Below, piece by piece: positions 8,662 to 18,455 of a DNA stretch of 45,624 nucleotides. The notes beneath the pieces were generated by a model. The model was given only the letters and a program-made list of their open reading frames with translations. It did not search any database and was not told the DNA's origin. Location: positions 1-45,624 of the forward strand of contig NZ_JAGDYP010000012.1 in the NCBI RefSeq assembly GCF_017565765.1. The letters run 5' to 3'. The position numbers and the translations under genes were made by a program. Origin of the DNA: Capnocytophaga bilenii (lineage in GTDB: Bacteria; Bacteroidota; Bacteroidia; Flavobacteriales; Flavobacteriaceae). Position 1 is the first letter of the stretch, and every line of letters begins with the position of its first letter.

Positions 8662-10458
8662 TTAATCATTTAGCTTCAGCACCGCCATAAAGGCACTCTG
8701 TGGAATCTCTACATTGCCCACTTGGCGCATACGCTTTTTACCCGCTTTTTGTTTTTCAAGCAATTTACGTTTTCGCGAAATATCCCCACCGTAACACTTA
8801 GCAGTAACATCTTTGCGAAGTGCCTTTATCGTTTCTCGCGATATAATCTTCGCCCCTATGGCTGCTTGTATAGGAATATCAAACTGCTGGCGTGGTATAA
8901 GCTCACGAAGCTTTTCGCACATCTTCTTCCCTATGTTATAAGCATTATCGGCGTGAATAAGTGCCGAAAGTGCATCTACCGAGTTGCTATTGATAAGTAT
9001 ATCCACCTTCACAAGGTTGGAAGCCCGCATCCCTATAGGCGAATAGTCAAACGAAGCATAGCCCTTGCTCACCGTTTTCAATCGGTCGTAAAAATCAAAA
9101 ACAATCTCAGCCAATGGCATATCAAAGTTTAGCTCTACCCGCTCAGGAGTAAGGTAATGCTGATTGGTAATCTGCCCGCGCTTTTCTATACATAACGACA
9201 TTACTTGCCCCACAAAATCAGATTTTGTGATAATAGAGGCTTTTATATAAGGCTCCTCTACTCTATCCAATTTGGAAGGGTCGGGCAAATCAGACGGGTT
9301 ATTTACTATAATAGGTCTTTCAGGGTCTTTCTTAGTATAAGCGTGGTAGCTTACGTTGGGCACTGTAGTAATTACCGTCATACCAAATTCGCGTTCCAAT
9401 CGCTCTTGTACAATCTCTAAGTGCAACATCCCCAAGAAACCGCAGCGAAAGCCAAAGCCCAATGCCGCCGAACTCTCTGGCGTAAATACCAACGAGGCAT
9501 CATTTAGCTGTAGTTTTTCCATCGAAGCGCGCAATTCTTCGTAATCTTCTGTATCTACAGGGTAAATTCCTGCAAATACCATAGGTTTTACGTTCTCAAA
9601 ACCATCAATAGCTTCGGTACAACCATCAATAGCCGAAGTAATAGTATCGCCCACTTTCACCTCTCGCGCATCTTTTATGCCTGTAATAAGATAGCCTACA
9701 TCGCCTGTACCAATTACGGGCTTAGGCACTTGGTTCAGTTTTAGCGTCCCTACCTCATCGGCATCATAGGTTTTGCCGTTAGACATAAATTTAATTTTCT
9801 GCCCCTTGCTTATCTTTCCATTCATCACCCTGAAATAAGTTTCTACACCACGGAAAGAATTGTATACCGAATCAAAAATAAGTGCTTGCAGTGGTGCATC
9901 GGGATCGCCTTTAGGAGCGGGGATACGCTCAATGATAGCCTCCAATATAGCTTCTACTCCCAAACCTGTTTTTCCACTTGCAGGAATAATATCATCGGGT
10001 GAGCACCCCAATAAATCTACTATATCGTCTTTTACCTCTTCGGGGTTAGCACTCGGAAGGTCTATTTTGTTCAGAATAGGTATAATTTCTAAATCATTTT
10101 CTAAAGCAAGATATAAGTTCGAGATAGTTTGTGCCTGAATGCTTTGAGCGGCATCCACTATAAGCAGTGCCCCTTCGCAAGCGGCTATAGAACGTGATAC
10201 TTCGTATGAAAAATCTACGTGACCAGGAGTGTCTATAAGGTTCAATATATAAGTTTCTCCTTTATAAACATATTCCATCTGGATTGCGTGGCTTTTTATG
10301 GTAATACCACGTTCGCGCTCCAAGTCCATATTATCAAGTAACTGATCTTGTTTTTCTCGTTCAGAAACGGTTTGAGTAAAATCGAGTAACCTATCGGCTA
10401 AGGTACTCTTGCCGTGATCTATATGGGCTATAATACAAAAATTACGTATATTCTTCAT
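8662..10458 (-). CDS. lepA: Elongation factor 4 (LepA), ribosome back-translocase GTPase
   Basis: A 598-residue translational GTPase, almost the length of E. coli LepA (599). It shows G1 AHIDHGKST, the G2-region [10 protein letters not shown]3 DTPGHVDF and G4 NKID motifs. Domain II and EF-G-like domains III and V follow, then the LepA-specific C-terminal domain ending [22 protein letters not shown]. The start is set at ATG 10458 (MKNIRNFC); the codon before it is an in-frame TTG and an unlikely start. It remodels stalled or mistranslocated ribosomes. It sits between patB/malY (35-bp gap) and pruA (30-bp gap) in the long operon-like run. Confidence 0.97.
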   Translation of the reverse strand: MKNIRNFCIIAHIDHGKSTLADRLLDFTQTVSEREKQDQLLDNMDLERERGITIKSHAIQMEYVYKGETYILNLIDTPGHVDFSYEVSRSIAACEGALLIVDAAQSIQAQTISNLYLALENDLEIIPILNKIDLPSANPEEVKDDIVDLLGCSPDDIIPASGKTGLGVEAILEAIIERIPAPKGDPDAPLQALIFDSVYNSFRGVETYFRVMNGKISKGQKIKFMSNGKTYDADEVGTLKLNQVPKPVIGTGDVGYLITGIKDAREVKVGDTITSAIDGCTEAIDGFENVKPMVFAGIYPVDTEDYEELRASMEKLQLNDASLVFTPESSAALGFGFRCGFLGMLHLEIVQERLEREFGMTVITTVPNVSYHAYTKKDPERPIIVNNPSDLPDPSKLDRVEEPYIKASIITKSDFVGQVMSLCIEKRGQITNQHYLTPERVELNFDMPLAEIVFDFYDRLKTVSKGYASFDYSPIGMRASNLVKVDILINSNSVDALSALIHADNAYNIGKKMCEKLRELIPRQQFDIPIQAAIGAKIISRETIKALRKDVTAKCYGGDISRKRKLLEKQKAGKKRMRQVGNVEIPQSAFMAVLKLND

Positions 10459-10493
10459 CAAATTTAAAATATCTTCTTAAAATGTCTTCTTTT

Positions 10494-11672
10494 TTATACT
10501 AATGATTCACTTTTAATGGCTTCTTTCAGTTGTTTTAAGGCTTGTGCTACCACAGAGCGTGCGCAAGCCATATTTATGCGCATAAAGCCTTTCCCCTCTT
10601 CGCCGTAAATACTACCATCGTTCAGTGCCAAATGTGCTTTATGAGTGCAAAGGGCTACCAGTTCTTTTTGTGTAAGCTGCAAAGCACTAAAATCTATAAA
10701 CACTAAATACGAAGCCTGAGGCACAATTACCTTCAGCATAGGCAAATGCTCTGCTATATAGTTGGTGAGAAACTGAATGTTCTCTTGTACATAATCAAGC
10801 ATTTCTAATAGCCACGTTTCTCCCTCGTTATAAGCAGCTACCGTAGTGTTAAAGGCAAACACATTGCCCGCTGCCAATTCATTTCCTTCCACATAACTAT
10901 TGAAGCGTCTGCGGAGCGTAGGATTGCTTATTACGGCATAAGAACTTGCAAAACCTGCCATATTGAACGCCTTACTTGCCGAAGCAAATACTACTGAGTG
11001 CATTTTAGCTTCCTCACTTATAGTTGCATAAGGTATGTGGGTATAAGGTGCAAAGGTAAGGTCGGCGTGAATTTCATCTGCTACCACTATCACCTTGTTT
11101 CGCTCACAAATGGCAGCCACCTTTTGCAGCTCTTCTCGTGTCCATACACGCCCACCTGGGTTATGAGGGTGGCAAAACAAAAATAGCTTGCAGCCTTTTA
11201 TTTTCTCTTCAAAAAGCTCAAAATCTATATGATATTGTCCATTTTCTAAATATAATGGGCAGTTTACCAGCTCGCGATGATTGTTTTTCACTACCAGCAT
11301 AAACGGGTTATACACGGGCTGCTGAATCATTATCTTATCGCCCACCTCAGTAAAGGCTTGTACCGCCATAGCCAATGCAGGCACTACCCCTGGCACAAAT
11401 GATAGCATCTCTTTGCTTATTTCCCATTGATGCCTGCGTTTTTGCCAACTGATAATACTTTCATACCAAGCATCAGGTTTTGAGGTATAGCCAAAAATCT
11501 CACATTCAAGGCGTTTTTTGATAGTAGCTACCACAAAAGGAGGTGTTTTAAAATCCATATCGGCTACCCACATAGGCAGCAAATCGGTACGCCCCCAGCG
11601 AGGTTGTAACGCCTCCAATTTTAGTGCATCGGTACCTGTTCTATCTATTAGTTCATCAAAATTGTATTTCAT
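10494..11672 (-). CDS. MalY/PatB family PLP-dependent C-S lyase (cystathionine beta-lyase type)
   Basis: A 392-residue fold-type I aminotransferase-like enzyme. The early motif LPMWVADMDFKTPP is diagnostic of the MalY/PatB group, as are HPHNPGGRVWTREEL and DEIHADLTF. The PLP-binding lysine lies in SASKAFNMAG near residue 233, and the substrate-binding arginine is likely in GFMRINMACAR near the C-terminus. Members cleave cystathionine or cysteine to pyruvate, ammonia and a thiol (homocysteine or H2S). The exact substrate is not readable; methionine biosynthesis or cysteine desulfhydration are the likely roles. It lies 16 bp after murA and is apparently co-transcribed. E. coli MalY also modulates the maltose regulator, but there is no sign of that here. 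Confidence 0.9.
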   Translation of the reverse strand: MKYNFDELIDRTGTDALKLEALQPRWGRTDLLPMWVADMDFKTPPFVVATIKKRLECEIFGYTSKPDAWYESIISWQKRRHQWEISKEMLSFVPGVVPALAMAVQAFTEVGDKIMIQQPVYNPFMLVVKNNHRELVNCPLYLENGQYHIDFELFEEKIKGCKLFLFCHPHNPGGRVWTREELQKVAAICERNKVIVVADEIHADLTFAPYTHIPYATISEEAKMHSVVFASASKAFNMAGFASSYAVISNPTLRRRFNSYVEGNELAAGNVFAFNTTVAAYNEGETWLLEMLDYVQENIQFLTNYIAEHLPMLKVIVPQASYLVFIDFSALQLTQKELVALCTHKAHLALNDGSIYGEEGKGFMRINMACARSVVAQALKQLKEAIKSESLV

Positions 11673-11688
11673 AAATTTTTAGTTTTCA

Positions 11689-12999
11689 TCACGAAACCCT
11701 TACTATTTTTGCTCCAAGAGCTTGTAAGCGTTCATCTATACATTCATATCCCCTATCTATCTGTTCTATATTATAAATGGTAGAAGTGCCTTTAGCCGAA
11801 AGAGCTGCTATCAGTAGTGCAATTCCTGCACGTATATCGGGCGAGGTCATCAGGGTAGCCCGCAACGGCGATTTAAAGTCATTGCCTATAACCGTAGCGC
11901 GGTGTGGGTCGCATAATATAATCTTAGCCCCCATATCTATAAGCTTATCTATAAAGAACAAACGGCTTTCAAACATTTTTTGGTGAATAAGCACCTCGCC
12001 GCGCGCTTGTGTAGCTACCACCAATACAATACTCAGCAAGTCGGGCGTAAAACCAGGCCAAGGCGCATCGGCTACTGTCAGTATAGAACCATCTATATAA
12101 CTTTGTATTTCATAGCCATTGGTGTGTGCAGGTATGTAAATATCATCGTTTTGCCTTTCAAGAGTAATACCCAGCTTGCGGAATACAGAAGGTATCAGCC
12201 CCAAGTAGTCCCAGCCTACATTCTTTATAGTGATTTCACTACGGGTCATCGCTGCCAAGCCTATCCAGCTACCTATTTCTATCATATCGGGCAAGATTGT
12301 ATGCACACAGCCGCCTAACTTCTCTACTCCTTTTATTGTAAGTAAGTTAGAGCCCATACCTTCTATTTGTGCCCCCATACTATTAAGCATAGAGCATAGC
12401 TGTTGTATGTAAGGCTCACAAGCAGCATTGTAAATAGTAGTAGTACCCTCAGCCAATACCGCAGCCATTATAATGTTTGAAGTACCTGTTACCGAAGCCT
12501 CTTCCAACAGCATATAGGTGCCTTTCAGTTTTTTAGCGACTACGCTATAAGTATAATTGGTTTCGTCATAGCAAAATTCAGCCCCTAATTTTATAAAGCC
12601 TTCGAAGTGCGTATCTAAGCGGCGGCGACCAATTTTATCACCTCCTGGTTTAGGAATATAGCCCACCCCAAAACGAGTAAGAAGCGGCCCCACTACCAAT
12701 ATAGACCCTCGTAACGCTTGCCCTTCACGATAAAAAGCCTCCGATTTTAGATAATCAAGATTGATTTCATCAGCCTGAAATGAATAAGAGCCACGCCCTA
12801 TACGCTGTATTTTCACCCCCAAATTGCCTAATAGCGAAATGAGCTTGCTCACATCTTGTATGTCGGGTAGGTTATGAATAGTAACCTTTTGGTCGGTAAG
12901 CAATACGGCACAAAGCACTTGTAGCGCTTCATTTTTAGCTCCTTGTGGTGTAATCTCGCCTTGTAAGGTATGTCCTCCTTCTATCTTAAAAACGCCCAT
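11689..12999 (-). CDS. murA: UDP-N-acetylglucosamine 1-carboxyvinyltransferase MurA (Cys-to-Asp variant)
   Basis: Catalyses transfer of enolpyruvate from PEP to UDP-GlcNAc, the first committed step of peptidoglycan synthesis, in the cytosol. The start is placed at ATG 12999, giving 436 residues with the family N-terminus FKIEGGHTLQGEI and the substrate-binding Lys22-Asn23 in GAKNEAL. A longer frame reaches 13083, but those residues lie inside the DUF4290 gene. The active-site loop reads PGGDKIGRRRLDTH. The residue equivalent to catalytic Cys115 of E. coli MurA is Asp (about residue 121 here), a substitution known to give intrinsic fosfomycin resistance in Mycobacterium, Chlamydia and Borrelia. 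The C-terminal DIRAGIALLIAALSAKGTS segment is typical. The first 14 bp overlap the DUF4290 gene. Confidence 0.95.
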   Translation of the reverse strand: MGVFKIEGGHTLQGEITPQGAKNEALQVLCAVLLTDQKVTIHNLPDIQDVSKLISLLGNLGVKIQRIGRGSYSFQADEINLDYLKSEAFYREGQALRGSILVVGPLLTRFGVGYIPKPGGDKIGRRRLDTHFEGFIKLGAEFCYDETNYTYSVVAKKLKGTYMLLEEASVTGTSNIIMAAVLAEGTTTIYNAACEPYIQQLCSMLNSMGAQIEGMGSNLLTIKGVEKLGGCVHTILPDMIEIGSWIGLAAMTRSEITIKNVGWDYLGLIPSVFRKLGITLERQNDDIYIPAHTNGYEIQSYIDGSILTVADAPWPGFTPDLLSIVLVVATQARGEVLIHQKMFESRLFFIDKLIDMGAKIILCDPHRATVIGNDFKSPLRATLMTSPDIRAGIALLIAALSAKGTSTIYNIEQIDRGYECIDERLQALGAKIVRVS

Positions 13000-13672
13000 T
13001 GTTTTTCCTTTTATAAAATTTGGTAAATCCTTTTTTGTTTTGTTGGTTTTGAGGGTAATGCGCTTGCCCTTGTTGCTGTACATTACGCTTGGTAAGGTTT
13101 GCTTTGGTACGTATCAAAGCTTGGCTATCCGATAAATCTTCTCTTCGTTTGCGCAAGTCTATTTGTCCGTTGCTCAATTCGTACAAATGTTCAAACACCA
13201 CACTATCATCTACCGCTTCTTTGTTCCACGTAAGAAAACTTTTTTTCATATGATTGGCTATAGAGTATTCCAATGCCTCCCGTAAATCTCCTTTTTCCCA
13301 TTTTACACAAGTAGCAATCATTCGCCTAATAATATTGCCATAAAAACGATATTTAAAGTAGTGTTGCGGATACTCTAAACGCTCTGGGCGCTTGTAAAGC
13401 ATTTCTTTGGTAGGTTTTTCGTAAGGACTATCTACATCCAACTTAAAATCAGACATTATAAAGAGCTGATCCCAAAGCTTATGCTGAAAGTCGGGTACAT
13501 CACGCAAGTGCGGAAACAAATTCCCCATTACGGCTACAATGCTGCGTGCTGTACGATTACGCTCAGCGCGATCTTCCAAAAGCACTGCCTTTTCTATCAT
13601 TTTCTGTATATGCCTTCCATATTCAGGAATTAGCAAAGGCGAACGCTCTGTATTGTATTCTAATGTAATCAT
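12986..13672 (-). CDS. DUF4290 domain protein
   Basis: A 228-residue protein recognised as DUF4290, a conserved Bacteroidota family. It opens with LEYNTERSPLLIPEYGRHIQKMIE and includes ERNRTARSIVAVMGNLFPHLRD and KLWDQLFIMSDFKLDVDSPY. The conserved alpha-helical region spans about residues 1-180. The tail (about 185-228) is basic and rich in Gln, Asn and Lys, ending FYKRKNNGRF, and may bind nucleic acid. No signal peptide is present, so it is cytosolic. The function is unknown. The start overlaps DUF493 by 4 bp (ATGA) and the end overlaps murA by 14 bp; this DUF493-DUF4290-murA order suggests a conserved operon tied to cell-wall growth. Confidence 0.9.
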   Translation of the reverse strand: MITLEYNTERSPLLIPEYGRHIQKMIEKAVLLEDRAERNRTARSIVAVMGNLFPHLRDVPDFQHKLWDQLFIMSDFKLDVDSPYEKPTKEMLYKRPERLEYPQHYFKYRFYGNIIRRMIATCVKWEKGDLREALEYSIANHMKKSFLTWNKEAVDDSVVFEHLYELSNGQIDLRKRREDLSDSQALIRTKANLTKRNVQQQGQAHYPQNQQNKKGFTKFYKRKNNGRF

Positions 13673-13959
13673 AATGACAATATTCCTTCTACTTTTCCTG
13701 CCGCTTTGTAATAAGCAATCACCTCATCAGGATTTTGAAGCGTTATTTCTACCGATACTCCTTTATATTTTGCTTTTGACGAATCTTTTATTGTAATCTT
13801 AGCATCTGTACCTTTAAATACTTCTTCTAACTGCACTAGTTTACTATCCTCATTAGGAATTATAAACTTATACAAATATTTTGTAGGAAAAACTGTTGTT
13901 TCCAACAACTCATTTTTCAAACGTTCGTAAAACTCTTGTAGTTCTTGTTCTGTTTTCAT
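13669..13959 (-). CDS. DUF493 family (YbeD-like) protein
   Basis: A 96-residue cytosolic protein with the ferredoxin-like DUF493 pattern: FPTKYLYKFIIPNE, then an acidic helix, KYKGVSVEITLQNPDEVIAYYKAAGKVEGILSL at the end. The family is related to YbeD, sometimes linked to lipoate metabolism, but the role is unproven. Start ATG at 13959; the preceding codon is TTG. The stop overlaps the DUF4290 start. Confidence 0.85.
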   Translation of the reverse strand: MKTEQELQEFYERLKNELLETTVFPTKYLYKFIIPNEDSKLVQLEEVFKGTDAKITIKDSSKAKYKGVSVEITLQNPDEVIAYYKAAGKVEGILSL

Positions 13960-13988
13960 CAATTTCTATTTCTATTACTGTATTTTTT

Positions 13989-14858
13989 CTATTTCACTAA
14001 TTGTTCTAATCCATAAACAATCAATTCCTCTACTATCTTTTTAGGATTTTTGGTAAATGTACCCATCGCTCTATTAGCGATAATAGCATTTAGCGACACC
14101 GCCTGATGTCCTAAAAGCTTTGATAATCCGTATATAGCAGAAGTCTCCATTTCTAAGTTAGTCATTCGGCAACCGTTGTAATTATAGCTATGCAGTTTAT
14201 CATTCAGCGTTCTATCTTGCACTTCCAAGCGCAGCTCGCGCCCTTGTGGAGCATAAAACCCTGGTGCTGTACCCGTAATCCCTTCAAACACTTGCGCTGT
14301 TAGCAAACGTTTTTTCAGCTCCTTACCACAAGCTACAATATAAGGTCGTCCCTTATCAAGATGCCAATGCGTATGCGCTATAAAAGCATCTTCCATCGCT
14401 ATTTCGCGCACCTTTACACTGTCTTTATAAGAATGAAACATATTGTCCATCCCCAATCCGTATGATGACAGTACAAAACTATCCACCGGTATATCTGCCT
14501 GCAACGAACCTGAGGTACCAAAACGCACCAAATTCAAAGAGATAAGCTCTTTTTTAGGCTCTCGCGTACGCAAATCTATATTGAAAAGGGCATCCAATTC
14601 ATTAATTACGATATCTATATTATCAGGCCCAATGCCTGTAGAAATTACAGTCAATCGCTTGCCTTTATAACTACCCGTATGAGCACAAAATTCGCGTTTC
14701 TGGGTTTTGTGTTCTATATGCTCAAAATGAGCACTCACCTGTGGCACTCTATTAGGGTCACCCACCAATATAATCGTATCTGCCACTTCCGATGGCTTCA
14801 AATTAATGTGGTAAATACTACCATCAGTATTCAATATCAGTTCCGATTCTTGTATCAT
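13989..14858 (-). CDS. Nucleoside phosphorylase, uridine phosphorylase-like
   Basis: A 289-residue PNP/UDP phosphorylase. Near the N-terminus VADTIILVGDPNRVPQVSAHF contains the phosphate-binding GDPxRV motif. VISTGIGPDNIDIVINEL and RFGTSGSLQADI follow, and NLEMETSAIYGLSKLLGH carries the ribose-contacting Met-Glu pair. The enzyme cleaves a nucleoside with phosphate to give ribose-1-phosphate and a free base. The motif set suits the uridine phosphorylase branch, but purine specificity cannot be excluded. It lies 31 bp after the hybrid kinase and 29 bp before DUF493. Confidence 0.88.
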   Translation of the reverse strand: MIQESELILNTDGSIYHINLKPSEVADTIILVGDPNRVPQVSAHFEHIEHKTQKREFCAHTGSYKGKRLTVISTGIGPDNIDIVINELDALFNIDLRTREPKKELISLNLVRFGTSGSLQADIPVDSFVLSSYGLGMDNMFHSYKDSVKVREIAMEDAFIAHTHWHLDKGRPYIVACGKELKKRLLTAQVFEGITGTAPGFYAPQGRELRLEVQDRTLNDKLHSYNYNGCRMTNLEMETSAIYGLSKLLGHQAVSLNAIIANRAMGTFTKNPKKIVEELIVYGLEQLVK

Positions 14859-14889
14859 AATCTCTCCTGAAGCTTTAGTCCGTCATTTT

Positions 14890-17385
14890 TTATAAATTAG
14901 CCCCTTCATATGATTGCAAATACCGTTCTATTGCAGGTTTACAGTCATTCAAGAAAAGCTCACTAAGCACTGTTATATTTTCTTTCAAATCATCGGGTAC
15001 TTCTTTGTCTATCCTATTTAGCACTATGAGTATTGCCGATTCACGCTGTGCGTTTATTTGGGCAAACATACTTGTCATTTTATGTGCTATTGCTTTTATT
15101 CCTTTATAGTCTTCCTCTTGAGCAAAATCTTTTAGCTTTAGTAGGTTCTCTTCAGTCTCTTTCAGAAAATGTTCATAAATACCTCTAATGCCTTCTATAT
15201 CATCACCCATAAAGTTTTCTAATACCTCTGGCGTATAACCTCCTTCTCCTACAGAATTACTTATCATTACAGGTTTGTGTTCCACTTCGGTATTCAGTTT
15301 AGGGAAAAATACCTTTAGTTTTTGATAAAACTGTTCTGGCAAGAACGGCTTGGGCAATATACCGTAAAAACCACTTTTGGTATAAAAGCTTTCAGGTACA
15401 TCACGCCTGCCCGTAATAGCCAATACAGGCAATGGATTGTCTTTATATCGCTCGTTAAACAAGGTTACAAAGTGAAACCCATTCATTTCAGGTAATTGAA
15501 TATCAGTAATTACCAAATCGAATTGTAAATGCTCCAACTGGTCAAAAGCATCTTTAGCATTAGTAAAGGCAATAGGGGTTATATTTTTCTGTTTCAGCAG
15601 CTCTTGTATGAGCGATAAAATACTATCATCATCATCTATCACCACAATGCGAATATCTTCCACCTCTTTTTGCGAAACTATCACCATACGCTCACTGGTG
15701 CGTTCAGCAACCTTTTCGGCTAAAAAGCGCAAGGTAAAAGTACTTCCTTTGCCTTCATCGCTTTCTAAATAAATTTTTCCTTGCAACAATTGCGCTAATT
15801 TTTGTGATATGTGCAAGCCTAAACCAAAGCCCCCATATCGTTTAGAAATTTCGTCATTTGCTTGCGTAAATTCATTAAATATATGCTCTTGTTGTTCTTT
15901 TTTCACTCCTATACCCGTATCAATCACATTTATTGATATTTCATAGCTATCACCATCCACCTGATGAGCATCAGCAACTACGCGCACGCTTCCCTTTTCA
16001 GTAAATTTAAAAGCATTTGAAATCAAATTGTAAAGAATTTGTTTTATCCTATACGCATCGCTAGAAAAGTTTAAATTATTTATGGTGTCAGAAAACGATA
16101 ACTCTAAGGCTACTTTTTTATTTTTATAAGCCGATTGTACATTGCTTGCCACCTCATCTATTACCTCAGCAGTATTAAATGGTATTTTTTCAAGCACTAT
16201 ATTTCCTGTTTCTATGCGTGTATAGTCTAGCAACTCATCTACCAATTTAGATATATATTCTGACGAATACTTAATGTGCGACAAATAATTACGCCCTTTT
16301 TCGGTAATATTTTCCTTGCTTAACAATTCCGAATAACCTACAATAGAACTCAAGGGGGTACGTAAGTCGTGGCTCACCATCGATATTAATTGCTCTCTAT
16401 TTTTAAGCAAGTTATTCGTCTTTCGGTTTGCCATTTCCAATCTGCGCCTATAGCGTTGGGAAGTAATAAAGTCATTGATAATCACAATTAGCGATATGGC
16501 TATAATACCCATTGCTATAAAAAAAGCCAATATGAGTAAGTTTTTGCTATTTTCAAATATCACCTGCCGTTCTTGGTTCAGGCGTTGAGAATTGGCTATG
16601 ACTTCCTCTTCAAAATTATGAAGCAAATCATCTAAGTTTTTAGACAATTGCACATCATTATCCCACATTTTATGCAACTGCTCGTCTATTTGTACTCTAT
16701 TTCCTTCGGTTTTTTTATTGATTTTATTCAACATTTCCAAAATTTCATTGAGTACCTTATCAAACTTTGCATTTTTCTTCGCCCTTATATCATTAGCACG
16801 CTGTTCCAATAACGGGGGTATCTTTACATTTTTATAGCGTTTTACTATTGATATAATATCTGCCGATTGTGGTGGTATAATATTTTTCTTATGCCGTGTA
16901 TAGTAGGTTTTGTTATAAAGGTCGTAATCAAAATAAGGCTCAAGGCTTGAAAGTTTTCTTATAGCAGCGTGTATGCTCACCAAGCTACTATCACTTTCCT
17001 GAAAAGCCTTGAGCTTCTCTATATTCTCTTTTCTAAGATTCAGCAAATTACTAATAGTATCCAACGTAAGCAACTGCTTTTCCGACGATATATCACGCCT
17101 AAACTTAAGCAATTCGTTTTGCAGTTCTATATTTTTCTGCAAAAACAACTGCAACATATCATCATCATCGGTTCTTATAGTTACCCTACCTGCATTTTCG
17201 GTTTCATTTACCAACGAAAGTATCTTCCCTATCTGGATAATTTTCACTCGGTCTTCTTGGTTTATCTCCTCTTGTTGTGATAATTTTTTTATTTCCTTGA
17301 TAATGATATACCCTGCCACTACCGATACACAGATAAGCAAAACGTAACTTACTATTACTTTTACTGTTATCCTATTAATTCTCAT
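14890..17385 (-). CDS. Hybrid sensor histidine kinase with receiver and Hpt domains
   Basis: An 831-residue inner-membrane phosphorelay protein. TM1 spans about residues 8-28 and TM2 about 283-305. Between them is a roughly 250-residue, largely helical, charged periplasmic sensor with no recognised ligand motif. The HisKA domain has the phospho-accepting His at about 339 (SHDLRTPLSS). The ATPase domain has the N box at about 454-459, DTGIG at 489 and GGFGLGL at 518. A receiver domain follows with acidic DDDD near 584, phospho-Asp about 628 (VITDIQLPEMNG) and Lys in PKP about 679. A C-terminal Hpt domain has His about 768 (IAHKMTS). All relay steps but the output are therefore in one chain. 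No response regulator gene is nearby. It lies 8 bp after serC. Confidence 0.95.
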   Translation of the reverse strand: MRINRITVKVIVSYVLLICVSVVAGYIIIKEIKKLSQQEEINQEDRVKIIQIGKILSLVNETENAGRVTIRTDDDDMLQLFLQKNIELQNELLKFRRDISSEKQLLTLDTISNLLNLRKENIEKLKAFQESDSSLVSIHAAIRKLSSLEPYFDYDLYNKTYYTRHKKNIIPPQSADIISIVKRYKNVKIPPLLEQRANDIRAKKNAKFDKVLNEILEMLNKINKKTEGNRVQIDEQLHKMWDNDVQLSKNLDDLLHNFEEEVIANSQRLNQERQVIFENSKNLLILAFFIAMGIIAISLIVIINDFITSQRYRRRLEMANRKTNNLLKNREQLISMVSHDLRTPLSSIVGYSELLSKENITEKGRNYLSHIKYSSEYISKLVDELLDYTRIETGNIVLEKIPFNTAEVIDEVASNVQSAYKNKKVALELSFSDTINNLNFSSDAYRIKQILYNLISNAFKFTEKGSVRVVADAHQVDGDSYEISINVIDTGIGVKKEQQEHIFNEFTQANDEISKRYGGFGLGLHISQKLAQLLQGKIYLESDEGKGSTFTLRFLAEKVAERTSERMVIVSQKEVEDIRIVVIDDDDSILSLIQELLKQKNITPIAFTNAKDAFDQLEHLQFDLVITDIQLPEMNGFHFVTLFNERYKDNPLPVLAITGRRDVPESFYTKSGFYGILPKPFLPEQFYQKLKVFFPKLNTEVEHKPVMISNSVGEGGYTPEVLENFMGDDIEGIRGIYEHFLKETEENLLKLKDFAQEEDYKGIKAIAHKMTSMFAQINAQRESAILIVLNRIDKEVPDDLKENITVLSELFLNDCKPAIERYLQSYEGANL

Positions 17386-17393
17386 TCGTATTT

Positions 17394-18455
17394 TTAAGCC
17401 GTTCTTTCAAATTCTTTTAGTACCTCTACCAGCACTTGCACGCTTTCCAAAGGCATAGCGTTATATATAGAAGCACGATATCCCCCTACACTGCGGTGTC
17501 CTTTCATACCACTGATGTTAGCCTCTTTGCACAAAGCATCAAAGCGGTCTTTCGTACTTTCATCAGTAAGGTTGAACACTACATTCATTAGCGAGCGGTC
17601 TTCTTTAGCAGTATAGCCTACTACCAGCGCATTGCGGTCTATTTCACTATATAGCAAGTTGGCTTTTTCTTTATTGCGTTTCTCCATTGCTGCCAAACCT
17701 CCTTCAGCTTCTATCCACTCCAATACCAACATATTTACATATACCGAAAACGTAGAAGGAGTATTGAACATACTTTCGTTTTTAATATGCAACTGATAAT
17801 CCATCATAGAAGGTAGTTTCCTGCTTACTTTGCCCAATAAATCTTTCTTTACAAGCACCAACGTAGAACCCGAAGCTCCTAAATTTTTTTGAGAACCTGC
17901 GTATACCAATCCAAATTGCGAATAATCTAAGCTACGCGAAAAAATATCCGAACTCATATCGGCTACTATAGGTGCTCCTGATTTAGGAATACTATGAAAT
18001 TCACTACCGTAAATGGTATTATTGGTAGTAATATGCAAATAATCTATATCTGTAGGCACTACTACATTTTTAGGAATAGACTTATATCCTTGTTCTTTAG
18101 AGGAAGCGATTACCTGTACTTCACCAAAAAGAGCAGCTTCTTTTTGAGCTTTATTAGCCCAAGTACCTGTGTCTATATAAGCAGCTTTATTTTCCAACAA
18201 ATTATAAGGCACCATCAGGAACTGCATACTTGCCCCTCCTTGTAAGTAGAGTGCTTCATAACTGTTGTCTAATCCTGCTAATTCTAACGCCAAAGCACGT
18301 GCCCGTTCTATAACTTTTACAAACTGAGCACTGCGATGCGATACTTCGGCTACTGAAAGCCCTGTATTATCAAAGTTCAACAAGGCTTCCGAAGCTTTTT
18401 CTAAAACTGATGCAGGCAATATTGCAGGTCCCGCACTAAAGTTGTGTACTTTCAT
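17394..18455 (-). CDS. serC: Phosphoserine aminotransferase SerC
   Basis: A 353-residue class V PLP aminotransferase converting 3-phosphohydroxypyruvate and glutamate to phosphoserine and 2-oxoglutarate; it can also serve pyridoxine synthesis. Family signatures are HNFSAGPAILPASVLEKA at the N-terminus, LYLQGGASMQFLMVPYNL, and the PLP lysine in YAGSQKNLGASG. The C-terminus carries GMKGHRSVGGYRASIYNAMPLESV. The length matches the family (E. coli 362). Its ATG shares a base with the stop of the upstream dehydrogenase (TAATG), so the two are translationally coupled, a common serA-serC-like pairing. Confidence 0.97.
   Translation of the reverse strand: MKVHNFSAGPAILPASVLEKASEALLNFDNTGLSVAEVSHRSAQFVKVIERARALALELAGLDNSYEALYLQGGASMQFLMVPYNLLENKAAYIDTGTWANKAQKEAALFGEVQVIASSKEQGYKSIPKNVVVPTDIDYLHITTNNTIYGSEFHSIPKSGAPIVADMSSDIFSRSLDYSQFGLVYAGSQKNLGASGSTLVLVKKDLLGKVSRKLPSMMDYQLHIKNESMFNTPSTFSVYVNMLVLEWIEAEGGLAAMEKRNKEKANLLYSEIDRNALVVGYTAKEDRSLMNVVFNLTDESTKDRFDALCKEANISGMKGHRSVGGYRASIYNAMPLESVQVLVEVLKEFERTA

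Noticed and set aside
13000-13083. N-terminal extension of MurA
   Set aside because: The extra 28 residues are basic, lie inside the DUF4290 coding region and precede the conserved MurA start.
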